From assembly GCA_004558145.1 (NCBI GenBank), contig SFDQ01000001.1, positions 186,001-250,000 on the forward strand: 64,000 bases of DNA. Reading direction: 5' to 3'. Under the pieces are notes generated by a model. The model made no database searches and was not told the origin of the DNA. It was given only the letters and a program-made list of their open reading frames with translations. The DNA comes from Oscillospiraceae bacterium (GTDB lineage: Bacteria; Bacillota_A; Clostridia; Oscillospirales; Ruminococcaceae). Within the stretch, counting starts at the first letter, position 1; each line of letters begins with the position of its first letter. This document shows positions 39,274 through 46,340 of this stretch, in pieces. The translations under genes were made by a program, and so were the position numbers.

Positions 39274-39909
39274 TCAGCGGGCGCGCAGGGCCGCCTCGGC
39301 GGCGTCCACGTCGGAAAGGCCGTGGAAGGTCAGCGTCACCCCGCGGGTGTGGCTGTGGCCGTTGTGCCAGTAGTGTTCCACCTGCCCGTTGGACAGCACC
39401 AGATCGCCGGTGCCGTCGGGGTAGTAGAACTTCTCCACGCTGGTCACCGCGTCCAGGTCCCAGGCGGTGACCCGGCCGCCGCTCACGGCGATGGCTCTCC
39501 GGGTGGTCACGCCGTAGGCCGTCTGGCTCAGGCGGCGGGAGGCCCCGAGGCCGGGGAACAGCATCTTCAGCCCCACCACGATGAAGGGGATGCCGAACAG
39601 CGGGAAGATGACGCCGAACACGCCGCCCACAAAGAGGGCCTGCAGCGCGCTCACTTCCCAGAAGCAGGCAAAGGCCAGGAACACCACCGCGAACAGCTTC
39701 TGCATGCCGCCGCGGGGTCCGTGCAGCTTTTTCGGCTGCCCCCACCAGACCAGCTGCTCGCCGGGGGCCAGCTGCCGCTGGAGCAGGGCCGCCGGGTCCT
39801 GGCCCGCAGGGCGCGCCGGGGCCGCCCTGAGCGGCTCGTCGGAGGGGGCGTCCCCCTCGAACATCTCCTCGTTATAGCCCACGGAACTGCGGTTTTCGTC
39901 CTCCAACAT
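39274..39909 (-). CDS. Membrane protein with bacterial PH-like domain
   Basis: This 211-residue protein starts with a polar tail, followed by LAPGEQLVWWGQPKKL, the usual lead-in to bacterial PH-domain membrane proteins. Two membrane helices follow (about 70-92 and 95-117), then a domain of about 90 residues starting YGVTTRRAIAVSGGRV (PH-like β-strands). Function unknown. It lies 13 bp after nif3 in the same direction and is the last gene before the terminator. Confidence 0.75.
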   Translation of the reverse strand: MLEDENRSSVGYNEEMFEGDAPSDEPLRAAPARPAGQDPAALLQRQLAPGEQLVWWGQPKKLHGPRGGMQKLFAVVFLAFACFWEVSALQALFVGGVFGVIFPLFGIPFIVVGLKMLFPGLGASRRLSQTAYGVTTRRAIAVSGGRVTAWDLDAVTSVEKFYYPDGTGDLVLSNGQVEHYWHNGHSHTRGVTLTFHGLSDVDAAEAALRAR

Positions 39910-39922
39910 GACGGCCTCTCCT

Positions 39923-40669
39923 TTATAAATAGGTAAAGGGCTCCCGGTTGCGGCGGCTGCACAGCACCCGCACCCCGGCGAACCGGCGGGAAAGTTTGTC
40001 CGCCAGCACCGGCACCACCGGGAATTCGGTGGCGTAGTGCCCGGCCACGATGAGGCTCAGGCCCAGACGCTTCGCGTCCAGTGCGTCGTGGTGGCCTGCC
40101 TCGCCGGTGAGCAGGGCGTCCGCCCCGGCGGCCACCGCCTCCTCGATGAGGTGGTCGCCGCTGCCGCCCAGCACCGCCAGGGTGTTGATGGGCCGGCCCG
40201 CGTCCACATACTTCACCTTCGCGTTCAAGGTGGACTGGCACTGGGCCGCCAGCTGGGCGGCGCTGACGGTGCGGATCTGGCCGATGCGGCCCATGCCGCC
40301 CTCGGCGAAGCCCTTGGCCCCGGTGACGCCGAACAGCTTGCAGAGGATGTCGTTCACGCCGCCCTCCGCCGCGTCCAGATTGGTGTGGGCGCACAGGCCC
40401 GAGATGTTCTTTTTGATCATGCGGAAGGGCACGTCTCCCCTGCCGATGCGCTTCATCGGGTGGAAGATCACCGGGTGGTGGGCCACGATGAGCTGGCAGC
40501 CCTGGATCTCCGCCTCGGCCACCACCTCGTCGGTGATGTCCAGCGCCACCAGGATGCTGGTCACGTCCGCGCCGCAGTCCACCAGAACGCCCACGTTGTC
40601 CCACGAGGCGGCCAGCTCCCGGGGGGCCAGCTGCTGCATGAACTGGAGTACTTCCTCAACTTTCGCCAT
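39923..40669 (-). CDS. Nif3-like dinuclear metal-centre protein
   Basis: This 248-residue protein is of the NIF3/YqfO/YbgI family (often called GTP cyclohydrolase type 2-like; activity uncertain). Metal ligands are visible in IVAHHPVIFHP, CAHTNLDAA (first half), and GHYATEF (second half). The start at 40669 lies inside the end of trmK (14-bp overlap); the trmK-nif3 pairing is widespread in Firmicutes. Confidence 0.92.
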   Translation of the reverse strand: MAKVEEVLQFMQQLAPRELAASWDNVGVLVDCGADVTSILVALDITDEVVAEAEIQGCQLIVAHHPVIFHPMKRIGRGDVPFRMIKKNISGLCAHTNLDAAEGGVNDILCKLFGVTGAKGFAEGGMGRIGQIRTVSAAQLAAQCQSTLNAKVKYVDAGRPINTLAVLGGSGDHLIEEAVAAGADALLTGEAGHHDALDAKRLGLSLIVAGHYATEFPVVPVLADKLSRRFAGVRVLCSRRNREPFTYL

Positions 40670-41354
40670 GTTCCGCTCCTTGCGGGCGGCGCAGCTGCTC
40701 GTTCAGCGCCGCCGCCTCTTTCCATTCCGGGCTGCCGGGTTCGAGGCCCCGCAGCACCTTTTCCACTTTTTGAGCCAGTTGGGCCTGGTAGCCCTCCGCC
40801 CCCGGCAGCTGCCGCCAGCGGCCGAACATGCACTCTGTCCAGTCCGCCCGGCGCGTTTCGCCGGTGTACACCGCGCCGATGGCGGCGTACCAGCGGCCCG
40901 CCGCCAAGGCGAGCCGCTCCTCTTCGATGTCAAAGCCCTGCTCCCACAGCCACCGGCGCAGCACCGGGGCCTTGGTGGCGGGCACGCAGACCAGCCGCGT
41001 CCCCGGGGTCTTCACCCAGGGCGCGGCGGCAAGGATGTCGATGGTGGTCTTGGCGCTCACGCCCGCCAGCACGACGGTGTCCGCCTCGCCGACGCTGAGG
41101 ACCGAGAGCCCGTCCCCCAGGCGCAGCTCCACCGCGCCCTCACAGCCGCAGCGGCGGCAGTTGTCCGCCGCCGTTTGCAGCGGGCCGGGGCGCAGGTCGG
41201 CGGCGATGACCCGCTTCGCGCGGCCGGTCATTGCCAGAAAGATGGCCAGCTTGCCGTGGTCACAGCCGATGTCCGCCACGGCGGCGCCGGGCTTCACCAG
41301 CTGCGCCGCGGCGGCAAGGCGCGCGTCCAGCCGGGGCGCCTCAGGCGTTGCCAA
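40656..41354 (-). CDS. trmK: tRNA (adenine(22)-N1)-methyltransferase TrmK
   Basis: TrmK makes m1A22 in bacterial tRNAs. The 232-residue protein has RLDARLAAAAQLVKPGAAVADIGCDHGKLAIFL (opening and motif I, residues about 8-40), RVIAADLRPGPLQTA (motif II) and VVLAGVSAKTTIDIL, in which the usual GMGG reads GVSA. The C-terminal coiled-coil tail is shorter than in B. subtilis. It starts at TTG 41354, overlapping the DUF1858 gene by 14 bp with no strong ribosome binding site, so translation is probably coupled. Confidence 0.88.
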   Translation of the reverse strand: MATPEAPRLDARLAAAAQLVKPGAAVADIGCDHGKLAIFLAMTGRAKRVIAADLRPGPLQTAADNCRRCGCEGAVELRLGDGLSVLSVGEADTVVLAGVSAKTTIDILAAAPWVKTPGTRLVCVPATKAPVLRRWLWEQGFDIEEERLALAAGRWYAAIGAVYTGETRRADWTECMFGRWRQLPGAEGYQAQLAQKVEKVLRGLEPGSPEWKEAAALNEQLRRPQGAEHGES

Positions 41355-41541
41355 AGTGGGCGTTCAGCTTGGCCACCAGCTCGTCGGCGTCGGTGCCGTG
41401 CACGGCGCAGGCCTGCTCGATGGTCTCGCCGCGGCTGGCGGGGCAGCCCAGGCAGTGCATGCCGATGGCCAGGAACAGGGGGGCCACGGAATTGTCGGTA
41501 TCCAGAATGTCGCCGATCACGGTCTGACGGGTGATAGTCAT
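41341..41541 (-). CDS. DUF1858 domain-containing protein
   Basis: This 66-residue protein carries the DUF1858 pattern GMHCLGCPASRGETIEQACAVHG, with two close cysteines followed by an ETIE helix, as in small proteins and domains found with hybrid-cluster or sulfur-metabolism proteins. It probably binds a metal or has redox-active thiols. It leads the operon DUF1858-trmK-nif3-PH protein and has a good promoter upstream. Confidence 0.88.
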   Translation of the reverse strand: MTITRQTVIGDILDTDNSVAPLFLAIGMHCLGCPASRGETIEQACAVHGTDADELVAKLNAHFGNA

Positions 41542-41593
41542 AAAAAGGTCCTTCCTTTCAAAAATCCAGTCGGGGCGCTTTGCCCCGTTTATT

Positions 41594-41622
41594 ACTATAT
41601 CCGATTTTCATGCGGTTTGCAA
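41594..41622 (-). promoter_or_regulatory. Promoter of the DUF1858-trmK-nif3 operon
   Basis: On the minus strand, TTGCAA (41617-41622) and TATAGT (41594-41599) are separated by 17 bp. A small hairpin (CGGGGC/GCCCCG, 41572-41588) follows in the leader. Confidence 0.75.
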
Positions 41623-41628
41623 CGCCTG

Positions 41629-43893
41629 TCAGGGCTTGTAGGCCGCCGAGGCGAAAAGCACCAGACTTTGCAGCGCCACCGCCGCCGCCAGCGCCCCGGC
41701 GGTGAAGCGCAGCTCCCCGTCGGTGGAGCGGCGCAGGCAGAGGGTGCGGCCCTCGCTGAACAACAGCAGCATGGCCGGCAGCACCGGCAGCAGATACCGC
41801 CCCTGCATGCCGAAGACGGTGGTCAGGTTGATGGGCGTCCAGCAGAGGGCGGCCAGCATGCTCAGCGCCGCCACCGCCAGCGCCACAAGGGCCAGCGTCC
41901 ACCGGGCGCTCCCGCCCAGCAGGGGTTTTGCCTCCACCGGCTGCAGGCAGGCCCACACCAGCAGCGCCAGCAGGGCGATGGTGAGCAGCCAGCTGACCTC
42001 CAGCCCGTAGACGATGGGCTCGCCGGGCAGCGCGCCCACCAGCCCCTGGAGGTACCGGGGCAACTCGCTGCCCAGGGTGTTCACTAGCAGCTTCACGGTC
42101 TGGGGGATGTGGCTGAGGATGTAGCCGAAGCTGTAAACATAGGTGGATTCGCCGTTGGGCTGGATGGAGGCGGCGTATTCCTCGGGGGTGAGGGTCTCGC
42201 CGCTGTTGGCGGCCACCCACAGCACTCCCCGCGCCAGCACCAGCACCAGCACCACCGCGGCGGCCAGCGCCGCCTTCTTGAACCAGGGACGCTTGCCCCA
42301 GCGCCACCAGACCAGCGCGGCTGCGGCGGCCAGCGGCACAAGGCGCACCAGGATGTAGACGATGCGGTAGGTGTCCACACTGCGGAGCATGTAGCCCACA
42401 GTGGCACCGTTGAACCACAGCCAGCCCGCCAGGGCCGCCAGACACACCAGCGCCTTGAAGGCCCGGCTGCGCTTTTTGCCGCCCAGGGCGGCGGCGGGGA
42501 TGGGCAGGCACAGCCCCACCAGCACCAGATACACCGCTTTCATGGGGCCGATCAGCGCCGCCAGCACCAGCAGGCCCGCCTGCTCGGCGCGGCCCAGCTG
42601 TTCGGTGCACAGCAGGCCCCGCAGGCACAGGGCGGTGAACACCAGCGCCAGCCCGTTCACCAGCGTGTCGGCGGAGACGCTGCCCGCAAGGCTCAGGGCC
42701 ATGGGCAGAAGGCCCGCCGCGAAAAAGACGTTCTTGCGGGCCGGGGCAAGGCGCACCGCCAGCGCGCCCAGCGCGGCAAACACCGCAACGCTGCCCAGCC
42801 GGGCCAGCAGCAGCATGGCGTGGAAGCCAAGGCCCAGCGCCCGGGCCAGCAGGATGCCCAGCGCCTGGGGCAGATACTGCAGCGCCACCACACTGTAGGG
42901 CGGGCTGACCTGGGCGCTGGCGGTGAGCTCGCCGCTGTTGCCGGTGGAGAACAGTTCGTCGGTCATGGTCTTGTAGGCCAGGATGCCGATGGGCCCGGAG
43001 GAGTCACGCATGTATTCCGCGTCGCACTCCCGCATGGCCAGCAGGCTTTCGCCATCCGGCCCCTCGGTGATGCCCGGCTGGCCGGTGATGCGGTTGGCCA
43101 GGGCGTAGGCGCTGGCCAGATGGCCGTATTCGTCCGGTCCGGCCAGGGGCGGGGTGACCAAGGCGAACACCAGCCCCAGCGCCGCCGCGAAGAAGGCAAA
43201 GCACACATGGGCCTTTGCCCGGCGGACAAAAATGAGCCACCAGCCAACCATCACTACCAGGAACACCAGCGCCGCCAGCGGCGCGAAGGCCCGCAGGGCG
43301 TAGCCGGCGCCGGTGTAGTTGGTGATGTATTGCAAAGCCGCGGTGCGCCCGGGCGCGGAAGCTTCGGCCGCATCGGTGAGGGGCATGGCCGGGTCGGCCT
43401 GGTCCCCTTCGCCGTAGACGAGGCCCGCTTTGTCCTCCGCCGCGGCGGGGGCGAAGGTGACCCGCAGCTGATAGCTGCCGCCCTCTTCCAGCGTGACGGG
43501 CGAAGCGAAGATGACATCCACAAAGGCGCCGTCCAGCAGCATGGTCATATCGCCGTCGCAGGCGGTGAGGGTCTGGCCGTCGGCGCTCTCCAGCGCCACC
43601 CGGAAGGCGCCTTGGGCCACGCGCCCGTCGGTGACGAACATCAGCCGCACGCCGTAGAGGGTCTCCCCTTCGCCGGCGGGCAGGCCCTGCACAAGGCCGG
43701 CGGCGGGGTCGGCGGGATACAGGCCCTGCTTTTCCACATATTCGTCGTGGACGATCTTGTATTCGCTCTGGTTTTTGCCCGCCTGATGGAGGGTGTAGCC
43801 AGCCCAGGCAAGGGCGAAGGCCGCCGCCAGCGCGCAGCACAGCCCGCCCAGCCAGAGGCGGTGTTTTTTGATAAAAGCGCCCAGTCGTTCCAT
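41629..43893 (-). CDS. DUF2142 polytopic membrane protein
   Basis: This 754-residue protein has an N-terminal membrane helix, an extracellular β-rich part (about 45-215) and about eleven further helices. LVTPPLAGPDEYGHLASAYALANR is the DUF2142 signature (the PDE-H motif resembles the acidic motif of GT-C glycosyltransferases). It may transfer sugars to envelope polymers or lipids; substrates are unknown. It is monocistronic. The start is ATG 43893, 8 bp after AAAGGAG. Confidence 0.85.
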   Translation of the reverse strand: MERLGAFIKKHRLWLGGLCCALAAAFALAWAGYTLHQAGKNQSEYKIVHDEYVEKQGLYPADPAAGLVQGLPAGEGETLYGVRLMFVTDGRVAQGAFRVALESADGQTLTACDGDMTMLLDGAFVDVIFASPVTLEEGGSYQLRVTFAPAAAEDKAGLVYGEGDQADPAMPLTDAAEASAPGRTAALQYITNYTGAGYALRAFAPLAALVFLVVMVGWWLIFVRRAKAHVCFAFFAAALGLVFALVTPPLAGPDEYGHLASAYALANRITGQPGITEGPDGESLLAMRECDAEYMRDSSGPIGILAYKTMTDELFSTGNSGELTASAQVSPPYSVVALQYLPQALGILLARALGLGFHAMLLLARLGSVAVFAALGALAVRLAPARKNVFFAAGLLPMALSLAGSVSADTLVNGLALVFTALCLRGLLCTEQLGRAEQAGLLVLAALIGPMKAVYLVLVGLCLPIPAAALGGKKRSRAFKALVCLAALAGWLWFNGATVGYMLRSVDTYRIVYILVRLVPLAAAAALVWWRWGKRPWFKKAALAAAVVLVLVLARGVLWVAANSGETLTPEEYAASIQPNGESTYVYSFGYILSHIPQTVKLLVNTLGSELPRYLQGLVGALPGEPIVYGLEVSWLLTIALLALLVWACLQPVEAKPLLGGSARWTLALVALAVAALSMLAALCWTPINLTTVFGMQGRYLLPVLPAMLLLFSEGRTLCLRRSTDGELRFTAGALAAAVALQSLVLFASAAYKP

Positions 43894-43943
43894 GGCGGGC
43901 TCCTTTCCGTCGCCGCGAAAGCAGCGGGTTTTCAACAGCTTTT

Positions 43944-43972
43944 ATTGTACCGCAAAGCGGGGTGAAAAACAA
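43944..43972 (-). promoter_or_regulatory. Promoter of the DUF2142 gene
   Basis: On the minus strand, TTGTTT (43967-43972) and TACAAT (43944-43949) are separated by 17 bp. Confidence 0.65.
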
Positions 43973-43990
43973 CACGGCCCGCCGGGGCAC

Positions 43991-44023
43991 AAAAAAAGGG
44001 CGCGGCCCATGGCCGCGCCCTTT
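43991..44023 (-). terminator. Terminator after the small zinc-ribbon gene
   Basis: AAAGGGCGCGGCC (43995-44007) pairs with GGCCGCGCCCTTT (44011-44023), with seven A on the plus strand giving a T-run on the minus strand, 7 bp past the stop. Confidence 0.92.
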
Positions 44024-44030
44024 CGGACGA

Positions 44031-44309
44031 TTACTGCTGCTCCTTCATCTTGGCGAAGCACTCGCTGCAGTACACAGGGCGGTCTTCGCGGGGCTGGAAG
44101 GGAACGCGGGCGACCTTGCCGCAGGCGGCGCAGGTGGCCTCGAACATCTCGCGGGTGCCGCGGGTGGCGTTCTTGCGGGCGTCACGGCAGGCCTTGCAGC
44201 GCTGAGGCTCGTTCTCGAAGCCGCGGCTGGCGTAGAACTCCTGCTCGCCGGCAGAGAACACGAACTCCTTACCGCAGTCTTTGCATACCAGGGTCTTGTC
44301 TTCGTACAT
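44031..44309 (-). CDS. Small zinc-ribbon protein (zinc-binding, two CxxC pairs)
   Basis: This 92-residue protein has LVCKDCGKEFVFSAGEQEFYASRGF with CKAC, matching the probable zinc-ribbon family zf-trcl of Firmicutes. A second four-Cys unit (CAACGKVARVPF and YCSECF) follows, as in the CxxC-x-CxxC transcription-linked proteins. It probably binds nucleic acid or protein. The start is ATG 44309 with AGGAGA upstream. A tRNA-like sequence lies in its upstream region. Confidence 0.88.
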   Translation of the reverse strand: MYEDKTLVCKDCGKEFVFSAGEQEFYASRGFENEPQRCKACRDARKNATRGTREMFEATCAACGKVARVPFQPREDRPVYCSECFAKMKEQQ

Positions 44310-44337
44310 GGTGAATTTCTCCTCTGATTTGATTTTT

Positions 44338-44405
44338 GCCCGCGGAAGGATTTTAACCGTCACCTTTGGTTTGGACCAATGCTCTAAGTGTTAAGCTACA
44401 GGGGC
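44338..44405 (-). other. Degenerate tRNA-like sequence (CCA anticodon-like)
   Basis: Read on the minus strand, these 68 nt can be laid on a cloverleaf. The acceptor stem GCCCCTG/CGCGGGC pairs in 6 of 7 positions (one G-U, one C-C). The D stem is GCTT/GAGC, the anticodon stem TTGG/CCAA with a 6-nt loop TCCAAA, and the T arm GACGG-TTAAAAT-CCTTC (4 of 5 pairs). It lacks the D-loop GG, the C56 of the T loop, one anticodon-arm base pair and a CCA end, so it is not a functional standard tRNA. It may be a tRNA pseudogene or a tRNA mimic in the leader of the zinc-ribbon gene. Confidence 0.4.
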
Positions 44406-44426
44406 ATATATGCTAAGCCCGAAGGC

Positions 44427-44978
44427 TCAGTGCGTGGGGTGGCTGCCGCGCAGTTTGCGGCGCAGGCGGACGAGGGCGTTCTCCACCGCCTTGGGGGTGC
44501 AGCCCAGCTGCCGGGCGATCTGGCGGTAGCTGCCGCCGGCCAGGTGGGCCGCCAGCACCTCCCGCTCGAAGGGGGAAAGGCGGGTCTGGATGTCCGCCAC
44601 GGTGGTGCGCAGCTGTTCGCGGCGGATGGCCAGCTCTTCCGGCCCGGGGGCGGGTGCGGCGTCCTCCAGCGGCAGGCTCTGGTTGAGGGGGGCGTTTTTC
44701 TTGCGCCCGGCAGCCCGCCGGGCGGCTGTGACCGCGTTGCGGATGCACACGGCGGCATAGGTCTCGAAGGAGGCGCTGCCGCCGGGATGATAGGTCTTGA
44801 TGGCGCCGAACAGGCCGATGATGCCTTCCTGCAGGGCATCGTCAAACTCCAGCCCCGGGCAGACGGCCCGGGCGGCGGCACGGCGCAGCAGAGGCATCAT
44901 GTGGGTGAGCACCGCGGCCACCGCGGCCTCCTGCCCTGCCCGCGCGCGGGCCAGCGTCTGTGGCGTGAGATGGATCAT
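44427..44978 (-). CDS. Sigma-70 family RNA polymerase sigma factor, SigH-like
   Basis: This 183-residue sigma factor has region 2 (LEFDDALQEGIIGLFGAIKTYHP followed by SFETYAAVCIRNAVTAARR), resembling Spo0H/SigH core-binding and -10 recognition parts. A region 4 helix-turn-helix (SYRQIARQLGCTPKAVENALVRLRRKL) ends the protein. It is shorter than SigH (about 215). It could direct early-sporulation or competence-like genes, given spoIIE in the window, but this is an inference. The start is ATG 44978, 9 bp after GGAGG. Confidence 0.82.
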   Translation of the reverse strand: MIHLTPQTLARARAGQEAAVAAVLTHMMPLLRRAAARAVCPGLEFDDALQEGIIGLFGAIKTYHPGGSASFETYAAVCIRNAVTAARRAAGRKKNAPLNQSLPLEDAAPAPGPEELAIRREQLRTTVADIQTRLSPFEREVLAAHLAGGSYRQIARQLGCTPKAVENALVRLRRKLRGSHPTH

Positions 44979-45043
44979 AAGACAAAACCTCCGCGAAAGG
45001 CGACTTTCGCAGAGGCCAGTCGGGGTCAATTTTTATCTCCTTT

Positions 45044-45072
45044 AGTTTATCCCACGGCACCCGGTTTGTCAA
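45044..45072 (-). promoter_or_regulatory. Promoter of the sigma-factor gene
   Basis: On the minus strand, TTGACA (45067-45072) and TAAACT (45044-45049) are separated by 17 bp, followed by AAAGGAG and an untranslated stretch. Confidence 0.75.
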
Positions 45073-45166
45073 TAGCGATTTGCCCAGTATCTCACAAAAA
45101 AGGTCTGTTTTCTTTGTAGAATTCACACACCTCCCGCCTCCGCCGCATCCCTTCGGCGGCCTTCGC

Positions 45167-45195
45167 TTGATTTTTCGCCGAAGGCATAGTATAAT
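45167..45195 (+). promoter_or_regulatory. Promoter of tRNA-Leu
   Basis: TTGATT (45167-45172) and TATAAT (45190-45195) are separated by 17 bp, 21 bp before the mature tRNA 5' end. Confidence 0.85.
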
Positions 45196-45216
45196 ACATG
45201 CGTTGCCCCGCAAAAT

Positions 45217-45302
45217 GCCGGCGTGTCGGAATGGCAGACGATGCGGACTCAAAATCCGTTGGTGGCAACACCGTGTGGGTTCAAGTCCCACCGCCGGCAC
45301 CA
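45217..45302 (+). tRNA. tRNA-Leu (anticodon CAA)
   Basis: This 86-nt class II tRNA has the acceptor stem GCCGGCG/CGCCGGC with discriminator A and an encoded CCA at 45300-45302. The anticodon loop is CTCAAAA (anticodon CAA, reading UUG), there is a long variable arm (TGGTGGCAACACCG region), and the T arm is GTGGG-TTCAAGT-CCCAC. The anticodon stem closes GCGGA/TCCGT. Confidence 0.95.
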
Positions 45303-45313
45303 CGTCGGAATGG

Positions 45314-45333
45314 ACTGCGCTCCATTCAAAAAG
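45314..45333 (+). repeat. 20-bp repeat A, copy 1
   Basis: The sequence ACTGCGCTCCATTCAAAAAG is identical to 45586-45605. It forms a hairpin with the preceding GAATGGA and runs into the tRNA terminator stem. Confidence 0.9.
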
Positions 45334-45356
45334 CCCAGCCGAAAGGCTGGGCTTTT
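45332..45356 (+). terminator. Terminator of tRNA-Leu
   Basis: AGCCCAGCC-GAAA-GGCTGGGCT with a GNRA tetraloop and a TTTTC tail, 30 nt after the CCA end. Confidence 0.9.
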
Positions 45357-45383
45357 CTCATACCACTCCGTCATTCCTCCTTC

Positions 45384-45445
45384 TCCCCGCGAAACTTTGC
45401 TTCGCAAATTTTTGCGGGGGCCCCGGCCGCCCTGCCGGGCGGCAA
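45384..45445. repeat. 62-bp repeat B, copy 1
   Basis: 58 of 62 bases match 45521-45582. It contains two hairpins: CCCCGC/GCGGGG around an AT-rich loop, and GCCGCCC/GGGCGGC. It lies in the 503-bp gene-free gap after tRNA-Leu. Besides these repeats the gap (45303-45805) contains no supported gene. Confidence 0.9.
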
Positions 45446-45520
45446 ACGTGCAAGCTGTGTATCGCTTGCGACGTTTTTTTTGCAAAAAATCATCGTACGC
45501 TCATTCTGCTGCTCCTCGCT

Positions 45521-45582
45521 TCCCCGCGAAACTTTGCTTTGCAAATTTTCGTGGGGGCCCCGGCCGCCCTGTCGGGCGGCAA
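45521..45582. repeat. 62-bp repeat B, copy 2
   Basis: Second copy of the hairpin-forming 62-bp element, four transitions different from copy 1, 75 bp further on. Confidence 0.9.
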
Positions 45583-45585
45583 CGC

Positions 45586-45632
45586 ACTGCGCTCCATTCA
45601 AAAAGTCTGGCCGCTTGGCCGGGCTTTCTTTG
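45586..45632 (+). repeat. Repeat A copy 2 with terminator-like hairpin
   Basis: The exact 20-bp repeat A (45586-45605) is followed, as in copy 1, by a terminator-like stem (AGTCTGGCC-GCTT-GGCCGGGCT) and TTTCTTT. The order is therefore A-B-B-A, suggesting duplication of a whole unit. Confidence 0.8.
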
Positions 45633-45805
45633 TTGTTCTCCTTTCGAAACAGCACGTCCTTGGCCGCCCGCGCCTTCCCCGGTGAAAACGCGCATGGGTC
45701 CACCGTCTTGTTGGCACATCTTTGTCGGCACTCACAATTACGAGTCGTCACCTTTGTGTGATATGATGACTTCCGCAACATTTCAAACAAGGAAGGATCG
45801 TAAAA

Positions 45806-46288
45806 ATGCCTCAAAACAAACGCGAAATCCTTATCTACACCGTGATGATGTGTTTTGTGATGGTGCTGTGGATGAGCTTTTACAACGTGGCGCTGCAGCA
45901 GGGCCGCTTCACCCTTGAGGCCCTGGCCGCCGGTTGGCTCGGCTTCCCCTTCGCCTACGTGGTGGGCATGTGCTGCGACTGGTTCGTGGCCTCCAAGATC
46001 GCCAAGGGCGTGGCGTTCCGCTTTCTGGTCAAGCCTCAGGACAGCGCGCTGAAAAAGATCCTGTGCATCTCCTGCGGCATGGTGGTGGTGATGGTGGTGC
46101 TCATGTCCCTCTACGGGGCCTGCGAGGGCGCGTTCCACACCGGCAACTGGGCGGGCGTGCCGGGGAACTGGTTGGTGAACATCCCCCGCAACTTCATCAT
46201 GGCGCTGCCCCTTCAGCTGCTGCTGGCCGGGCCGCTGGTGCGCCGGGTGTTCCGCGCCGCCTTCCCCGAGGGAAAGGTGCTGGCCTGA
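45806..46288 (+). CDS. DUF2798 family membrane protein
   Basis: This 160-residue protein has four membrane helices arranged as two repeats. MMCFVMVLWMSFYNVAL and GMVVVMVVLMSLYGA are matching helices with the M-S-x-Y-N/G pattern typical of DUF2798, and WLVNIPRNFIMALPLQLLLAGPLVR closes the second repeat. The function is not known. It starts at ATG 45806 (GGAAGGA upstream). Confidence 0.85.
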   Translation: MPQNKREILIYTVMMCFVMVLWMSFYNVALQQGRFTLEALAAGWLGFPFAYVVGMCCDWFVASKIAKGVAFRFLVKPQDSALKKILCISCGMVVVMVVLMSLYGACEGAFHTGNWAGVPGNWLVNIPRNFIMALPLQLLLAGPLVRRVFRAAFPEGKVLA

Positions 46289-46302
46289 TTTTTCAAGACA
46301 GA

Positions 46303-46335
46303 ACGGCCCCCGGAGGCTTTGCCTCCGGGGGCCGT
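46303..46335. terminator. Bidirectional terminator between DUF2798 and ccdA-like genes
   Basis: A perfect 15-bp stem ACGGCCCCCGGAGGC/GCCTCCGGGGGCCGT with a short loop lies between the two convergent stops. Confidence 0.85.
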
Positions 46336-46340
46336 TTCAT

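Noticed and set aside
41571..41590. Terminator after the DUF2142 gene
   Set aside because: The 6-bp hairpin is weak, is followed by only a distant T stretch, and falls within the leader of the next operon; it is not called as a separate terminator.
45303..45805. Short ORFs in the repeat region after tRNA-Leu
   Set aside because: Open frames there cross the tRNA terminator and the repeat hairpins, change composition with the repeats and have no suitable ribosome binding site.
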